Shown: positions 27,248 through 35,724 of the stretch, one piece after another
Position numbering within the stretch: position 1 is the first letter of the stretch
Layout of the letters: each line of letters opens with the position of its first letter
Origin: an uncultured Eubacteriales bacterium
GTDB lineage: Bacteria > Bacillota > Clostridia > Peptostreptococcales > Anaerovoracaceae
Assembly: GCA_900542565.1 (NCBI GenBank)
Contig: UQOC01000006.1
Location: forward strand, 1-64,000
Direction of reading: 5' to 3'
Length of the DNA: 64,000 nt
Notes under the pieces: generated by a model
Databases searched by the model: none
The model's input: only the letters and a program-made list of their open reading frames with translations
Told to the model about the DNA's origin: nothing
Translations under genes and position numbers: made by a program

Positions 27248-27358
27248 ATGCATGCTGTCATTATCGAAACCCCCTATCTTCGTTTTGCGGAAAAATGGGG
27301 CGGCAGGCCGGTGCGCGTCAAAGGATATGCCCGAAAGCTCTCCTGCGCACAGACATGA
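27248..27358 (+). CDS. possible small protein or gene fragment
   Basis: A 36-codon frame, MHAVIIETPYLRFAEKWGGR onwards, ending in KLSCAQT. AGGGAG sits eight bases before the ATG, a good ribosome binding site, but the product is short and ends abruptly, so it may be the N-terminal remnant of a larger gene. Not recognised. Confidence 0.3.
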   Translation: MHAVIIETPYLRFAEKWGGRPVRVKGYARKLSCAQT

Positions 27359-27391
27359 TTCACCGCTATACTACAAACTTCTTAAAAATAA

Positions 27392-27419
27392 AAGTTTATA
27401 ACATTGATATTATAAACTT
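27392..27419. promoter_or_regulatory. perfect inverted repeat upstream of the ATPase gene
   Basis: AAGTTTATAA (27392-27401) and TTATAAACTT (27410-27419) are perfect 10-base arms around an 8-base spacer. The repeat lies 55 bases before the start codon, in a very AT-rich promoter-like stretch. It has the geometry of an operator for a dimeric repressor. No regulator gene is adjacent. Confidence 0.5.
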
Positions 27420-27473
27420 GAGCTTGAACGGAACTTGTGTTATTCTTTTATTGGAAAGGTGGTGCGAATTCCT

Positions 27474-28790
27474 ATGCAGAAAAAAAATTTGCGAAAGAGA
27501 GATCTCTATCTGAAGCAGATGATCGCATTTCAGGATACGGAGATGATCAAAGTCATGACCGGTATCCGTCGCTGCGGAAAATCCAGTTTGATGAAACTGA
27601 TGGCGGAACATTTGCGTGAGAGCGGAGTGACAGAGGATCAGATCCTTGAAATGAACTTCGAGTCTATGAGCATTCCGGAGATGGACGCAAGAGGATTCTA
27701 CGAATATGTCAAGTCGCATATCTGTCCGGACAAAAGGACCTATCTTTTTTTCGATGAGGTACAGAAAGTGCCTGGGTGGGAGAATGCCGTCAATTCTTTC
27801 CGTGTGGATTTTGACTGCGATATTTATATAACGGGTTCCAACGCTTATCTGCTTTCTTCAGAACTGTCCACCTATTTATCTGGCCGATATGTGGAGATCA
27901 AGGTGCTGCCGCTATCCTTTCGGGAATTCCTGGACTTTCACGGATATACGCTGACAGAAGGCAAGTCGCCGGCAGGTGGAGCCAAAAAGCGGATCCTGGA
28001 TGCTGATGGCGAAGTTTACGACACAAAGGAACTTTTTGAAGCTTATACACGATTCGGCGGCATGCCCATGCTGGCGGATATCGGCCTGGAGACCGACCGG
28101 GTCATGGTAGCTCTGGACGGTGTGTATTCAGCAGCAGTCGTCAATGACATATTGGAAAGGGAAAAACGGAAAGGACAGCGAACGATAACCGATGCTGTGC
28201 TGCTTCGTAAGATCATCATGTTTCTCGCAGATAACATCGGCAATAATACTTCCGCTACTTCTATCGGAAACACGCTGGTCAACGAGGGACTGCTGAAAAA
28301 TGGAAATCGAAAGACGAAGCCTGCTGTGCAGACTATTCAGGCATATATCAGGGCCCTGACAGAAGCATATTTCTTTTATGAGATCAAACGCTTTGATATA
28401 AAAGGTAAAGAATATCTTCGTACATTGGGCAAGTATTACATTGTTGATATCGGCTTGCGAAATTATCTGCTTGGATTCAGGGATGGAGACAGCGGGCATA
28501 TCTTGGAAAATATTATTTTCTTTGAGCTCATGCGCCGCGGTTACGATGTGTCTGTCGGGAAAATAGATAATCAGGAAGTGGATTTCATCGCAACAAAACC
28601 GGATGAGAAAAAATATGTCCAGGTTACGGAAACAATGAACATACCTCAAACCAGAGAACGGGAACTTGCACCATTGAGAAAGATACGAGATAACTACGAG
28701 AAGATAGTTATTGCGATGGAATGTGATCTTCCGCAGGAACAAGATGGAATAAAGATGATCCGGGCCTTGGATTTTCTTTTGGGAGATTAA
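27474..28790 (+). CDS. AAA ATPase with DUF4143 domain
   Basis: A 438-residue ATP-binding protein. Walker A is MTGIRRCGKSSLMKLM, with the Arg-Cys variant typical of this group; Walker B is YLFFDEVQKVPGWE; sensor region FDCDIYITGSNAYLLSSELS. The C-terminal DUF4143 domain (YYIVDIGLRNYLLGFRDGDS, then HILENIIFFELMRRGYDV and VDFIATKP) resembles a PD-(D/E)XK nuclease fold. Function is not established; many copies occur per genome in anaerobes. ATG 27474 is preferred over an upstream in-frame start. The DUF6429 gene follows by 17 bases. Confidence 0.87.
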   Translation: MQKKNLRKRDLYLKQMIAFQDTEMIKVMTGIRRCGKSSLMKLMAEHLRESGVTEDQILEMNFESMSIPEMDARGFYEYVKSHICPDKRTYLFFDEVQKVPGWENAVNSFRVDFDCDIYITGSNAYLLSSELSTYLSGRYVEIKVLPLSFREFLDFHGYTLTEGKSPAGGAKKRILDADGEVYDTKELFEAYTRFGGMPMLADIGLETDRVMVALDGVYSAAVVNDILEREKRKGQRTITDAVLLRKIIMFLADNIGNNTSATSIGNTLVNEGLLKNGNRKTKPAVQTIQAYIRALTEAYFFYEIKRFDIKGKEYLRTLGKYYIVDIGLRNYLLGFRDGDSGHILENIIFFELMRRGYDVSVGKIDNQEVDFIATKPDEKKYVQVTETMNIPQTRERELAPLRKIRDNYEKIVIAMECDLPQEQDGIKMIRALDFLLGD

Positions 28791-28807
28791 GAAAGGAGCA
28801 GACAGCT

Positions 28808-29086
28808 ATGGAAAAAATAGAAGCAAAAGAAGCGATGAAAGAGTTGACACTGATGCTTCTGTATCTCTCCAGGTTCACTCAGAGAGAAAGATTTGGCGAA
28901 GCGACGGATTTTTATGCGTGGAAAGGTTACGATTTTGACATACTGAACGAACTGGATGATGACGACTATATAAGTCAGGGCAGCCACCCGTACCGCACAA
29001 AATCGGTTTACATTACAGAAAGCGGAAAAGAGCTGGCAACAGAGTTGCTGGCCAAGTACGGGATAGCTGACTGGAAGCAGGAGTGA
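28808..29086 (+). CDS. DUF6429-like small protein
   Basis: A 92-residue protein: KEAMKELTLMLLYLSRFTQR, WKGYDFDILNELDDDDYI and KSVYITESGKELATELLAKY. The arrangement looks like a compact winged helix and resembles DUF6429 as I recall it. It follows the ATPase gene with AAAGGAG before its ATG, so the two are probably cotranscribed. Role unknown. The 205 bases after it hold no gene. Confidence 0.65.
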   Translation: MEKIEAKEAMKELTLMLLYLSRFTQRERFGEATDFYAWKGYDFDILNELDDDDYISQGSHPYRTKSVYITESGKELATELLAKYGIADWKQE

Positions 29087-29291
29087 ATGGCTGAAGAAGC
29101 TTTATTGACAGGAGACTGGGCCCGACCCGGCATTGGCGATAGAATATGCGTATCATATTTTCACTGTAAAAAATGTGCCAAACTATACAAATATCATTGT
29201 ATTTTTTGTGGAAATCAGAAATAAATTTGCAGGCAAAGAGTCTAAGGCCGGCTTATCAATCTGCCGCTATACATGATAGAGGAGATAACCC

Positions 29292-29606
29292 ATGAAAATC
29301 CTTACGATACCGGACATTCATCTGAAACCGTGGATATTCGACAGAGCGGACGACATCTTGAGATCAGGCAGGGCGGAAAGGGCCGTGTGCCTGATGGATA
29401 TTCCCGATGACTGGAATATGGAATTTCAGACGGAACTGTATAAAGAAACTTTTGACCGTGCGATAGCTTTTGCTGAAGCCTATCCGGATACCCTGTGGTG
29501 TTACGGTAACCACGATGTGAGTCAACCGTATCATCTCCGTACTTGGCAGAAGCTTGGAGTCGGGCGTCAAGGTTACGATCGTCACCTGGCATCCCGATGT
29601 CTATAG
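29292..29606 (+). pseudogene. metallophosphoesterase, 5' fragment
   Basis: The first 90 residues have calcineurin-like phosphoesterase motifs: LTIPDIHLKPW (DxH) and LWCYGNHDVSQPY (GNHD). The usual GDxxD block is altered (CLMDIPDDW). Similarity to the family ends near 29555, after HLRTWQKL, and the remaining codons run out of frame through another gene's sequence. The C-terminal metal ligands are missing, so the product should be inactive. Confidence 0.7.
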
Positions 29607-29856
29607 ATACGGCCGGGATGATGTACGGATGGAACTATTGGAAAGACTACGCAAAGCCGGTTTTGAAATTCGTCTTGCAGAAGAATCCTGCGAACATTAT
29701 GCAGTGATCGATGATGAAATCGTATGGTACGGAAGCGTTAACCTGCTTTCCAAAGAAGATATCGAAGATAATCTTATGAGGGTATGCAGTAAAGAAATCG
29801 CAGCAGAACTGCTCGAAATGACATTCGGTGTCCAGGTTAAAATGCCGGAATGGTGA
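29554..29856 (+). pseudogene. PLD-like domain protein, 3' fragment
   Basis: This frame encodes VKVTIVTWHPDVYRYGRDD, MELLERLRKAGFEIRLAEES, YAVIDDEIVWYGSVNLLSKE and DNLMRVCSKEIAAELLEMTF. It is the C-terminal phospholipase-D-like domain seen at the end of DEAD/DEAH helicase-type restriction or repair proteins. No start or upstream part remains. It is joined directly to the truncated phosphoesterase, indicating a deletion that fused two genes. Confidence 0.72.
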
Positions 29857-29882
29857 TAGTATCCGGAGTGGTGATAGTATCC
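29851..29882 (+). repeat. short direct repeat
   Basis: TGGTGATAGTATCC occurs at 29851-29864 and again at 29869-29882, giving an 18-base period. It sits just before the promoter of the second polymer cluster and overlaps the end of the PLD fragment. Confidence 0.7.
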
Positions 29883-29890
29883 ATATAACA

Positions 29891-29919
29891 TTGATTTTTA
29901 CAGTGAAAAATAGTATACT
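29891..29919 (+). promoter_or_regulatory. promoter of the second polymer cluster
   Basis: TTGATT (29891-29896), 17 bases, TATACT (29914-29919). It lies 35 bases before the flippase start codon and is the only good promoter seen ahead of the gene run to 38515. Confidence 0.65.
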
Positions 29920-29953
29920 AAAATAGTATAAACAAAAATACCACAGGTGAATC

Positions 29954-31471
29954 ATGCGCTTACAAAATTCCGCACGAAATGTCAAGGCTGCCTGGATCTT
30001 GCAGCTGGTCCACATACTGGGCCAGTTCATCAGCAGGACGGCCATTATTAAGGTGCTTACAATTGAATATGTAGGACTCAGCGGACTTTTCAGCAATGTG
30101 CTCACCATGCTGTCCCTGGCGGAGCTGGGGATAGGTGAGGCCATAATATTCAGCATGTACGGGCCCATTGCACGCAATGAGAGAGAGAACATAAGCGCCA
30201 TCATGGCATTCTATAAGAAGGTCTATATCTTCGTCGGTATGTTCATAATGGTGGCAGGGCTTGCTCTGACCCCGTGGATAGGCTATTTTATAAAAGATAT
30301 GCCGGATATACCGGAAATATACTGGATATATGCCCTGTATGTGATAAACTCATCCGTATCCTATTTTTTCTCTTATAAAGCGGCTTTCGTTACAGCCAAC
30401 CAGAACAATGCCTTGGTGGTCATCAACAACGGTCTCTGGGAGATAGGAATGGTCGCGGTACAAGTCATAATGCTTGTGATGACCCGCAACTATATAGGAT
30501 ACATGATCATAGGCATAGCCTTCGTACTTATAAGAAATATAAGCATTTCCCTGCTGGCCGACAGGAAATATCCGGTCCTCAGGGAAAAAGCCAGGACTCC
30601 GATACCAAAGGAAATATTCGGGCAGATCAAGAAAAATACAGGGGCCATGGTATTCCACAAGATAGGCTCCATTGTCGTATTTGCTACAGATAACCTGATC
30701 CTGTCCAAGTTTGTGGGGTTGGTGAGCGTAGGTATATATACCAATTACTATACTATAACCAATGCGGTGACGGTGTTCATCAATAAGTTTTTCCAGGCGA
30801 TCTCGGCCAGCGTAGGAAACCTGGCCGTCAACGAATCCATTGAGAGACAGGAAAAGACTTTTTTCAAAGTACTGTTCATCGACTTTTGGATGTACACATT
30901 TTCCTGCTGCTGCCTGATGAACCTGATGAGCCCGTTCATCAACGACATCTGGCTGGGCGAGGGCTACCTGTTCGATGAGTCCATAGTGCTGCTCATAGTG
31001 CTGAAAACATATATAACCGGCATGAGGAGCGCGACTCAGACCTTCAAAAACGCCAAGGGCCTGTATTGGCAGAACAAATATATGCCAATATATGAATCCC
31101 TCATAAATCTGGTGGCTTCGCTGGTATTGGTAAACTATATGGGAGTTGCCGGCGTGATCCTGGGAACTATAATAAGCTCCCTGACCACCTGCGTGTGGAT
31201 CGAGCCCCATGTCCTGTATAAATACGGTTTCAACAAACCGGCAAAGGGATTTGCCGCCAGATATATACAATACTTTGTAGTTTTTCTGATACTTTTGGCA
31301 GTGACTTATGGCTGCAATATGCTGATCGACGGAAGCGGCATAGGGATATTTATCATCAGGTGCATAGTGAGCGCCGGATTGCCCAATATCCTGCTGCTGG
31401 CCATCTACGGCCGGACCGAGGAGTGCAAATACTTTTACGGCCTGCTAATGAGAAAGCTCAGAAAACAGTAA
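29954..31471 (+). CDS. polysaccharide flippase (Wzx/PST family), second cluster
   Basis: A 505-residue protein with 12-14 membrane segments. SARNVKAAWILQLVHILGQF, GLSGLFSNVLTMLSLAELGI and KTYITGMRSATQTFKNAKGL are features of flippases that accompany polyol-phosphate polymers. It should export the lipid-linked polymer or repeat made by the following genes. AGGTG precedes the ATG. It is longer than and not closely similar to the flippase at 16406. Confidence 0.88.
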   Translation: MRLQNSARNVKAAWILQLVHILGQFISRTAIIKVLTIEYVGLSGLFSNVLTMLSLAELGIGEAIIFSMYGPIARNERENISAIMAFYKKVYIFVGMFIMVAGLALTPWIGYFIKDMPDIPEIYWIYALYVINSSVSYFFSYKAAFVTANQNNALVVINNGLWEIGMVAVQVIMLVMTRNYIGYMIIGIAFVLIRNISISLLADRKYPVLREKARTPIPKEIFGQIKKNTGAMVFHKIGSIVVFATDNLILSKFVGLVSVGIYTNYYTITNAVTVFINKFFQAISASVGNLAVNESIERQEKTFFKVLFIDFWMYTFSCCCLMNLMSPFINDIWLGEGYLFDESIVLLIVLKTYITGMRSATQTFKNAKGLYWQNKYMPIYESLINLVASLVLVNYMGVAGVILGTIISSLTTCVWIEPHVLYKYGFNKPAKGFAARYIQYFVVFLILLAVTYGCNMLIDGSGIGIFIIRCIVSAGLPNILLLAIYGRTEECKYFYGLLMRKLRKQ

Positions 31472-31483
31472 TAATAGGTTAAA

Positions 31484-32638
31484 ATGAAAAGAAAGATTTT
31501 TAAGGCTTTCAATTTAATATGCTTTTTCCTGTTCAACAGGGCGGCAGCGCTTTTCCTTGGGCTGAAAGAGCGAAAAGTCCTGTTCCTTTCTGAATCTCAT
31601 CAAAGCTTAGACGGAAACCTGAAGGCTGTATACGATGCTCTCGACGGATCCTACGAAAAAAAGGCCTATATCAGTTCGGACAGGCGCCAGAAAACAGGAT
31701 TTTCTGAAAAGCTGAAGCTGTGGAAAGACCTGACCGAGGCCAAGTACATCATCCTGGACGACTTTTACGGGCTGACTTCGTCTATGAGGCTGCGCAAAGG
31801 CCAGGAGCTGGTGCAGCTCTGGCACGGGTGCGGCGCTTTCAAGAAATTCGGGTTCAGCCGCATGGAAACAGGTGATAATATCCAGAATGTAAACGGAGGA
31901 TACAGAAAATATACAAAAGTGTCCGTAACCTCCAAAGAGGTGATACCCTGCTTTGCAGAGGCTTTCGATATTCCGGAAGACAGGATACGGGCCATGGGAA
32001 GCCCCAGGACCGATATGTTTTTCAGCGAAGAAAAGCTCAGCGAAGCCCGGGAAAGGGTATACGACGCTTTTCCGCACTTAAGAGAAAAAAAACTGGTCCT
32101 CCTGGCTCCTACATACCGGGGAAGAAAGGTGGAGGACGCAGATTATGATTTCGACAAACTGGATATTTCAGGCCTGGCAGAGCGGCTGAGAGAAGAATAT
32201 CATATCATTACCAAATGGCACCCGGCTCTGTATAACAATATCAAAAGAGGCATAGTAGGAGACCCGGCAAAAGGCCTGGGAGACAGGGTGACGGATGCCT
32301 CCGGATACGGTGACATCAATGATCTGCTGACAGTCAGCGATGTGCTGGTGACCGATTATTCGTCTGTCATATTCGAATGGGCTCTGCTGGACAAGCCTGT
32401 AGTATATTTTATATATGATATAGATCAATACAGGGACAGCAGAGGACTCTATTTTGATTTTGAGGAATATGTTTACGGCCGCTGCGCCTGTGACAGCGGT
32501 TCCCTGGCAGAAGCCATAAAAGCAGGGGAACCGGAATTGGAAAAGCGGGCGGCTTTTAACCAGAAGTTCATGTCATCCTGCGACGGAAATTCTACCGAGC
32601 GGGTGATAAAGTGGGTATTTGAGGGAGAAGATCAGTAA
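31484..32638 (+). CDS. CDP-glycerol/ribitol polyolphosphotransferase (TagF/TarL family)
   Basis: A 384-residue peripheral membrane enzyme. Family motifs are GQELVQLWHGCGAFKKFGFS, GSPRTDMFFSEEKL, KLVLLAPTYRG, HIITKWHPAL, VTDYSSVIFEWALLDKPVVY and YRDSRGLYFDFEEY. The conserved His residues in WHG and KWHP and the Asp/Ser of DYSS form the active site. It transfers polyol phosphate from a CDP-activated donor. TarI/TarJ downstream suggest that at least one of the two transferases in this cluster uses CDP-ribitol. Confidence 0.9.
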   Translation: MKRKIFKAFNLICFFLFNRAAALFLGLKERKVLFLSESHQSLDGNLKAVYDALDGSYEKKAYISSDRRQKTGFSEKLKLWKDLTEAKYIILDDFYGLTSSMRLRKGQELVQLWHGCGAFKKFGFSRMETGDNIQNVNGGYRKYTKVSVTSKEVIPCFAEAFDIPEDRIRAMGSPRTDMFFSEEKLSEARERVYDAFPHLREKKLVLLAPTYRGRKVEDADYDFDKLDISGLAERLREEYHIITKWHPALYNNIKRGIVGDPAKGLGDRVTDASGYGDINDLLTVSDVLVTDYSSVIFEWALLDKPVVYFIYDIDQYRDSRGLYFDFEEYVYGRCACDSGSLAEAIKAGEPELEKRAAFNQKFMSSCDGNSTERVIKWVFEGEDQ

Positions 32639-33927
32639 TGGGACAATCGCAGACACTAAGAGAAAAAGTTAATATGTTGAACTCAAAAATACTCATGCCC
32701 CTGATGGCGCTGAGTTTTATCCTCTTCAACACAGTGATCAATCTCTACATTGGAGAGAGGATAGAGACCATCCAGAACCTGCTGGCCATAGCTGTTCTGG
32801 CTGTTTTGGCTTTCTGGCTCCTTTCTGATCTGAAAGCCGGCCTCATGCCGTGGCTCCGGCAGAATATCCTGGTCATCGGATATTTTGCGGCAAGAGCCAT
32901 CTCCTGCGTGCTCAGCGGCTTTGATTATACGGTCATAAGGAGCATTTTCTTTGAAGTGTTCTATCTTATCGGGATAAGCAAGATCACTCTCGGCGGAAAG
33001 CGGGAGTTTTATGTAAAGGCTTTTATGGTGCTGGAGATGATATTAAATGCGGGTAGCCTTCTTCTGTATTATTATAATGAAGTGACTACTGGCAGTATAC
33101 AAGGAATACTGTCTCAGTACACATATTTTGAATCGAGCGGACCAGGGTTAATATTTAACAATATCAATAATGCCGGCATATTGGCTGGATTTTCTGTCGT
33201 TCTTGCCATTGTGCTGTACGGCAGAAAAAAATATAACAAAATTCTTATAATACTATTCGGCATATTTAATGTGATAGCATTGATATTGTTTGGCTGCAGA
33301 AGTGCAGAAATGGGGGTTATATTTGCTCTTATATTTTGGGCAGCTTCAAGGCTGGTACCGAAAATCAAGAAAAATATCATAACGATGATATGCCTTGTAT
33401 GTATGATACTGACACTAATACCGATATATGGGTTTATCAATTATAATATCGATAACAATGGAGCATTTTCATACACAGAAACTGAAGCTAAACTGAACGA
33501 TGTGAGTACTGGAAGATACTTGATTTGGAAAGAATGCATCATCACTCAGTCCGATGACAGATTATTTGGAGCAGGAAGTATCAATACTGAACTGCAAGAG
33601 AGGGCAGAACTTGTATCAGAGATAAATTACAGTGAATATTGGCGTTATGTACATGTGGCAGATATTCGTCCTCATAACGGATATTTAGCACAAATTTCAA
33701 TTTCAGGCTGGATAGGCTTCGCTCTTTTTGCAGCAATATTGATGCAACGCTTAAAGAAGGCGGAGCACTTGCAGAATGGCCGATGGTATTTGTTAGCTAT
33801 TTTTTCTTTCGTATTAAACTGTGTAGAAAATTTATTTGTACTTAGCAGGTCATTCACCTGCTTCTACATGCTCCTGATCCTGGAAACAGATATGGAACAG
33901 CCGGACGAACCTAAAAAGCTGGCGTAG
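32638..33927 (+). CDS. O-antigen polymerase/ligase-like membrane protein
   Basis: A 429-residue protein with about 10-11 membrane helices and a large outer loop (about residues 280-345) that includes STGRYLIWKECIITQSDDRL and RPHNGYLAQISISGWIG, the Wzy/WaaL pattern. The ATG shares its A with the preceding stop codon (TAATG). It probably polymerises or transfers the polymer outside the membrane. The central part is noticeably more AT-rich than the ends. Confidence 0.78.
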   Translation: MGQSQTLREKVNMLNSKILMPLMALSFILFNTVINLYIGERIETIQNLLAIAVLAVLAFWLLSDLKAGLMPWLRQNILVIGYFAARAISCVLSGFDYTVIRSIFFEVFYLIGISKITLGGKREFYVKAFMVLEMILNAGSLLLYYYNEVTTGSIQGILSQYTYFESSGPGLIFNNINNAGILAGFSVVLAIVLYGRKKYNKILIILFGIFNVIALILFGCRSAEMGVIFALIFWAASRLVPKIKKNIITMICLVCMILTLIPIYGFINYNIDNNGAFSYTETEAKLNDVSTGRYLIWKECIITQSDDRLFGAGSINTELQERAELVSEINYSEYWRYVHVADIRPHNGYLAQISISGWIGFALFAAILMQRLKKAEHLQNGRWYLLAIFSFVLNCVENLFVLSRSFTCFYMLLILETDMEQPDEPKKLA

Positions 33928-33953
33928 CGCCTTTTAAGCCGAAAGGAGACAAC

Positions 33954-34655
33954 ATGATATATGCAAGCATACTGGCCGGCGGCATAGGCAGCCGCATGGG
34001 CAGCGAAAAGCCGAAGCAATACATAAACATAGGCGGAAAGCCTATAATCCTCCACACCATTGAAAAATTCTGCCTCTGCGGAGAATTCGAGGAGATCCTG
34101 ATACTCTGCCCCAAAGACTGGATAGAATATACCAGGGGGCTCATCCGCAAGCACATAGGCGAAAACGAGAAGATCACGGTGCTGGAAGGCGGAGCCACCC
34201 GAAACGAGACCATACAGAACGCCATAGACTATATTGACAGATCAGGCAACCTGGACGAGGACACTATCATAGTCACCCACGACGCGGTCAGGCCTTTCGT
34301 GACCTACAGGATAATCAAGGAAAACATTGAAGCAGCACAAAAATACGGCGCCTGCGACACAGTGATACCGGCCACGGATACCATAGTAGAAAGCCGGGAC
34401 GGCCAGACCATATCATCCATACCAAACCGGGCCCACCTCTATCAGGGTCAGACTCCGCAGAGCTTTAAGGCTCTTAAACTGAGACAGCTGTACGGCCGGC
34501 TCAGCGATGAGGAAAAAGATATACTGACCGATGCGGCCAAGATCTTTGTCATAAAAGGCGAACCGGTACAGCTGGTCAGAGGAGAAAAGTCTAACATCAA
34601 GATAACTTATCCTTACGATCTGACCGTGGCCGAAAGCTTATTGAAAGGCGAGTAA
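33954..34655 (+). CDS. tarI: D-ribitol-5-phosphate cytidylyltransferase
   Basis: A 233-residue nucleotidyltransferase of the IspD fold: SILAGGIGSRMGSEKPKQYI, THDAVRPFVTYRIIKENIEA, NRAHLYQGQTPQSFK and VRGEKSNIKITYPYDL. The pattern matches TarI closely. IspD shares the fold, but the TarJ gene directly after it decides the call. It makes CDP-ribitol from ribitol 5-phosphate and CTP for wall polymer synthesis. AAAGGAG precedes the ATG. Confidence 0.9.
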   Translation: MIYASILAGGIGSRMGSEKPKQYINIGGKPIILHTIEKFCLCGEFEEILILCPKDWIEYTRGLIRKHIGENEKITVLEGGATRNETIQNAIDYIDRSGNLDEDTIIVTHDAVRPFVTYRIIKENIEAAQKYGACDTVIPATDTIVESRDGQTISSIPNRAHLYQGQTPQSFKALKLRQLYGRLSDEEKDILTDAAKIFVIKGEPVQLVRGEKSNIKITYPYDLTVAESLLKGE

Positions 34656-34656
34656 A

Positions 34657-35682
34657 ATGCTCAACACCATATACAGGCTCACAGAGCCAAGAAAAATCGA
34701 AGTAGAATTTAACGATATGCCGGTCAACGACGATCAGGTCATCGTCAGGCCGACACATCTTTCCATATGCAATGCAGATCAGCGGTATTACCAGGGGACG
34801 AGAGACCCGGAAGTGCTGGCAAAGAAGCTGCCTATGGCTCTGATACACGAGGGCGTTGGCATAGTGGCCAGAGACGCAAGCGGCCAGTTCAAAGCGGGAG
34901 ACCCGGTGGTCATGATCCCCAACACTCCTTTTGAGGAAGATCCTTTTATTGCAGAAAACTATCTGAGGAGCAGCAAATTCAGAGCAAGCGGTTTCGACGG
35001 CTTCATGCAGGACAATGTAGCCATGCGTAGAGACCGGGTGATAAGGCTGCCGGAGACCATAGACAGAGAAGTGGCTGCGTTTATCGAGATAATTTCCGTG
35101 AGCAACCACGCCATTGACCGGTTCGACAGATTTTCCCACGGAAGAAAAGATCATATCGCCGTATGGGGAGACGGAAACCTGGCCTTTATAACATCTCTCC
35201 TCCTCAGGCACAGATATCCGGACAGTCACATCTGCATTATGGGAGTCAATCACGATAAGATGATCAACTTTACTTTTGTAGACGAGACTTATGATGTCAG
35301 GAAGATACCCGGCGATATAGTCATCGACCACGCTTTCGAGTGCGTTGGAGGAAACGGCGCGATCAAGGCCATAGACCAGATAATAGACCATATCAGGCCG
35401 GAAGGGACCATAGCCCTGCTGGGCGTATCCGAGAACCCGGTGCCTGTCAACACCAGGATGATACTGGAAAAAGGCTTGCGAGTATTCGGCAGCAGTCGTT
35501 CCGGCAGAAAGGATTTTGAAAATACCGTAAACCTGCTGGCAGCACATCCGGAAATGGTGGAAAACCTCAAGAATATCGTCGGCGAGATTGTCGATGTCAA
35601 GTCCGTGGAAGATATGCACAAGGCCTTTGAAAGGGATATAGCCAAAGCCGGGGGCAAGACCATAATGTTATGGAATGTATGA
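34657..35682 (+). CDS. tarJ: ribulose-5-phosphate reductase
   Basis: A 341-residue zinc alcohol-dehydrogenase family enzyme: VIVRPTHLSICNADQRYYQG, KLPMALIHEGVGIVARDA, VVMIPNTPFEEDPFIAENYL, SGFDGFMQDNV, AVWGDGNLAFITSLLL and VIDHAFECVGGNGAIKAIDQ. These match TarJ, which reduces ribulose 5-phosphate to ribitol 5-phosphate with NADPH. It begins one base after the tarI stop codon, the usual tarIJ arrangement. Confidence 0.9.
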   Translation: MLNTIYRLTEPRKIEVEFNDMPVNDDQVIVRPTHLSICNADQRYYQGTRDPEVLAKKLPMALIHEGVGIVARDASGQFKAGDPVVMIPNTPFEEDPFIAENYLRSSKFRASGFDGFMQDNVAMRRDRVIRLPETIDREVAAFIEIISVSNHAIDRFDRFSHGRKDHIAVWGDGNLAFITSLLLRHRYPDSHICIMGVNHDKMINFTFVDETYDVRKIPGDIVIDHAFECVGGNGAIKAIDQIIDHIRPEGTIALLGVSENPVPVNTRMILEKGLRVFGSSRSGRKDFENTVNLLAAHPEMVENLKNIVGEIVDVKSVEDMHKAFERDIAKAGGKTIMLWNV

Positions 35683-35724
35683 GGCCATAAGAATGCAATC
35701 AGACAGCGGTCAGGAGGAGGCCAG

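Noticed and set aside
30350..31270. 306-codon reverse frame opposite the flippase
   Set aside because: Rich in His/Tyr/Gln, as expected from the complement of hydrophobic codons; no ribosome binding site or motif.
34597..35619. 340-codon reverse frame opposite tarJ
   Set aside because: It lies opposite a gene with full family motifs and has no recognisable motifs; a shadow of the sense codons.
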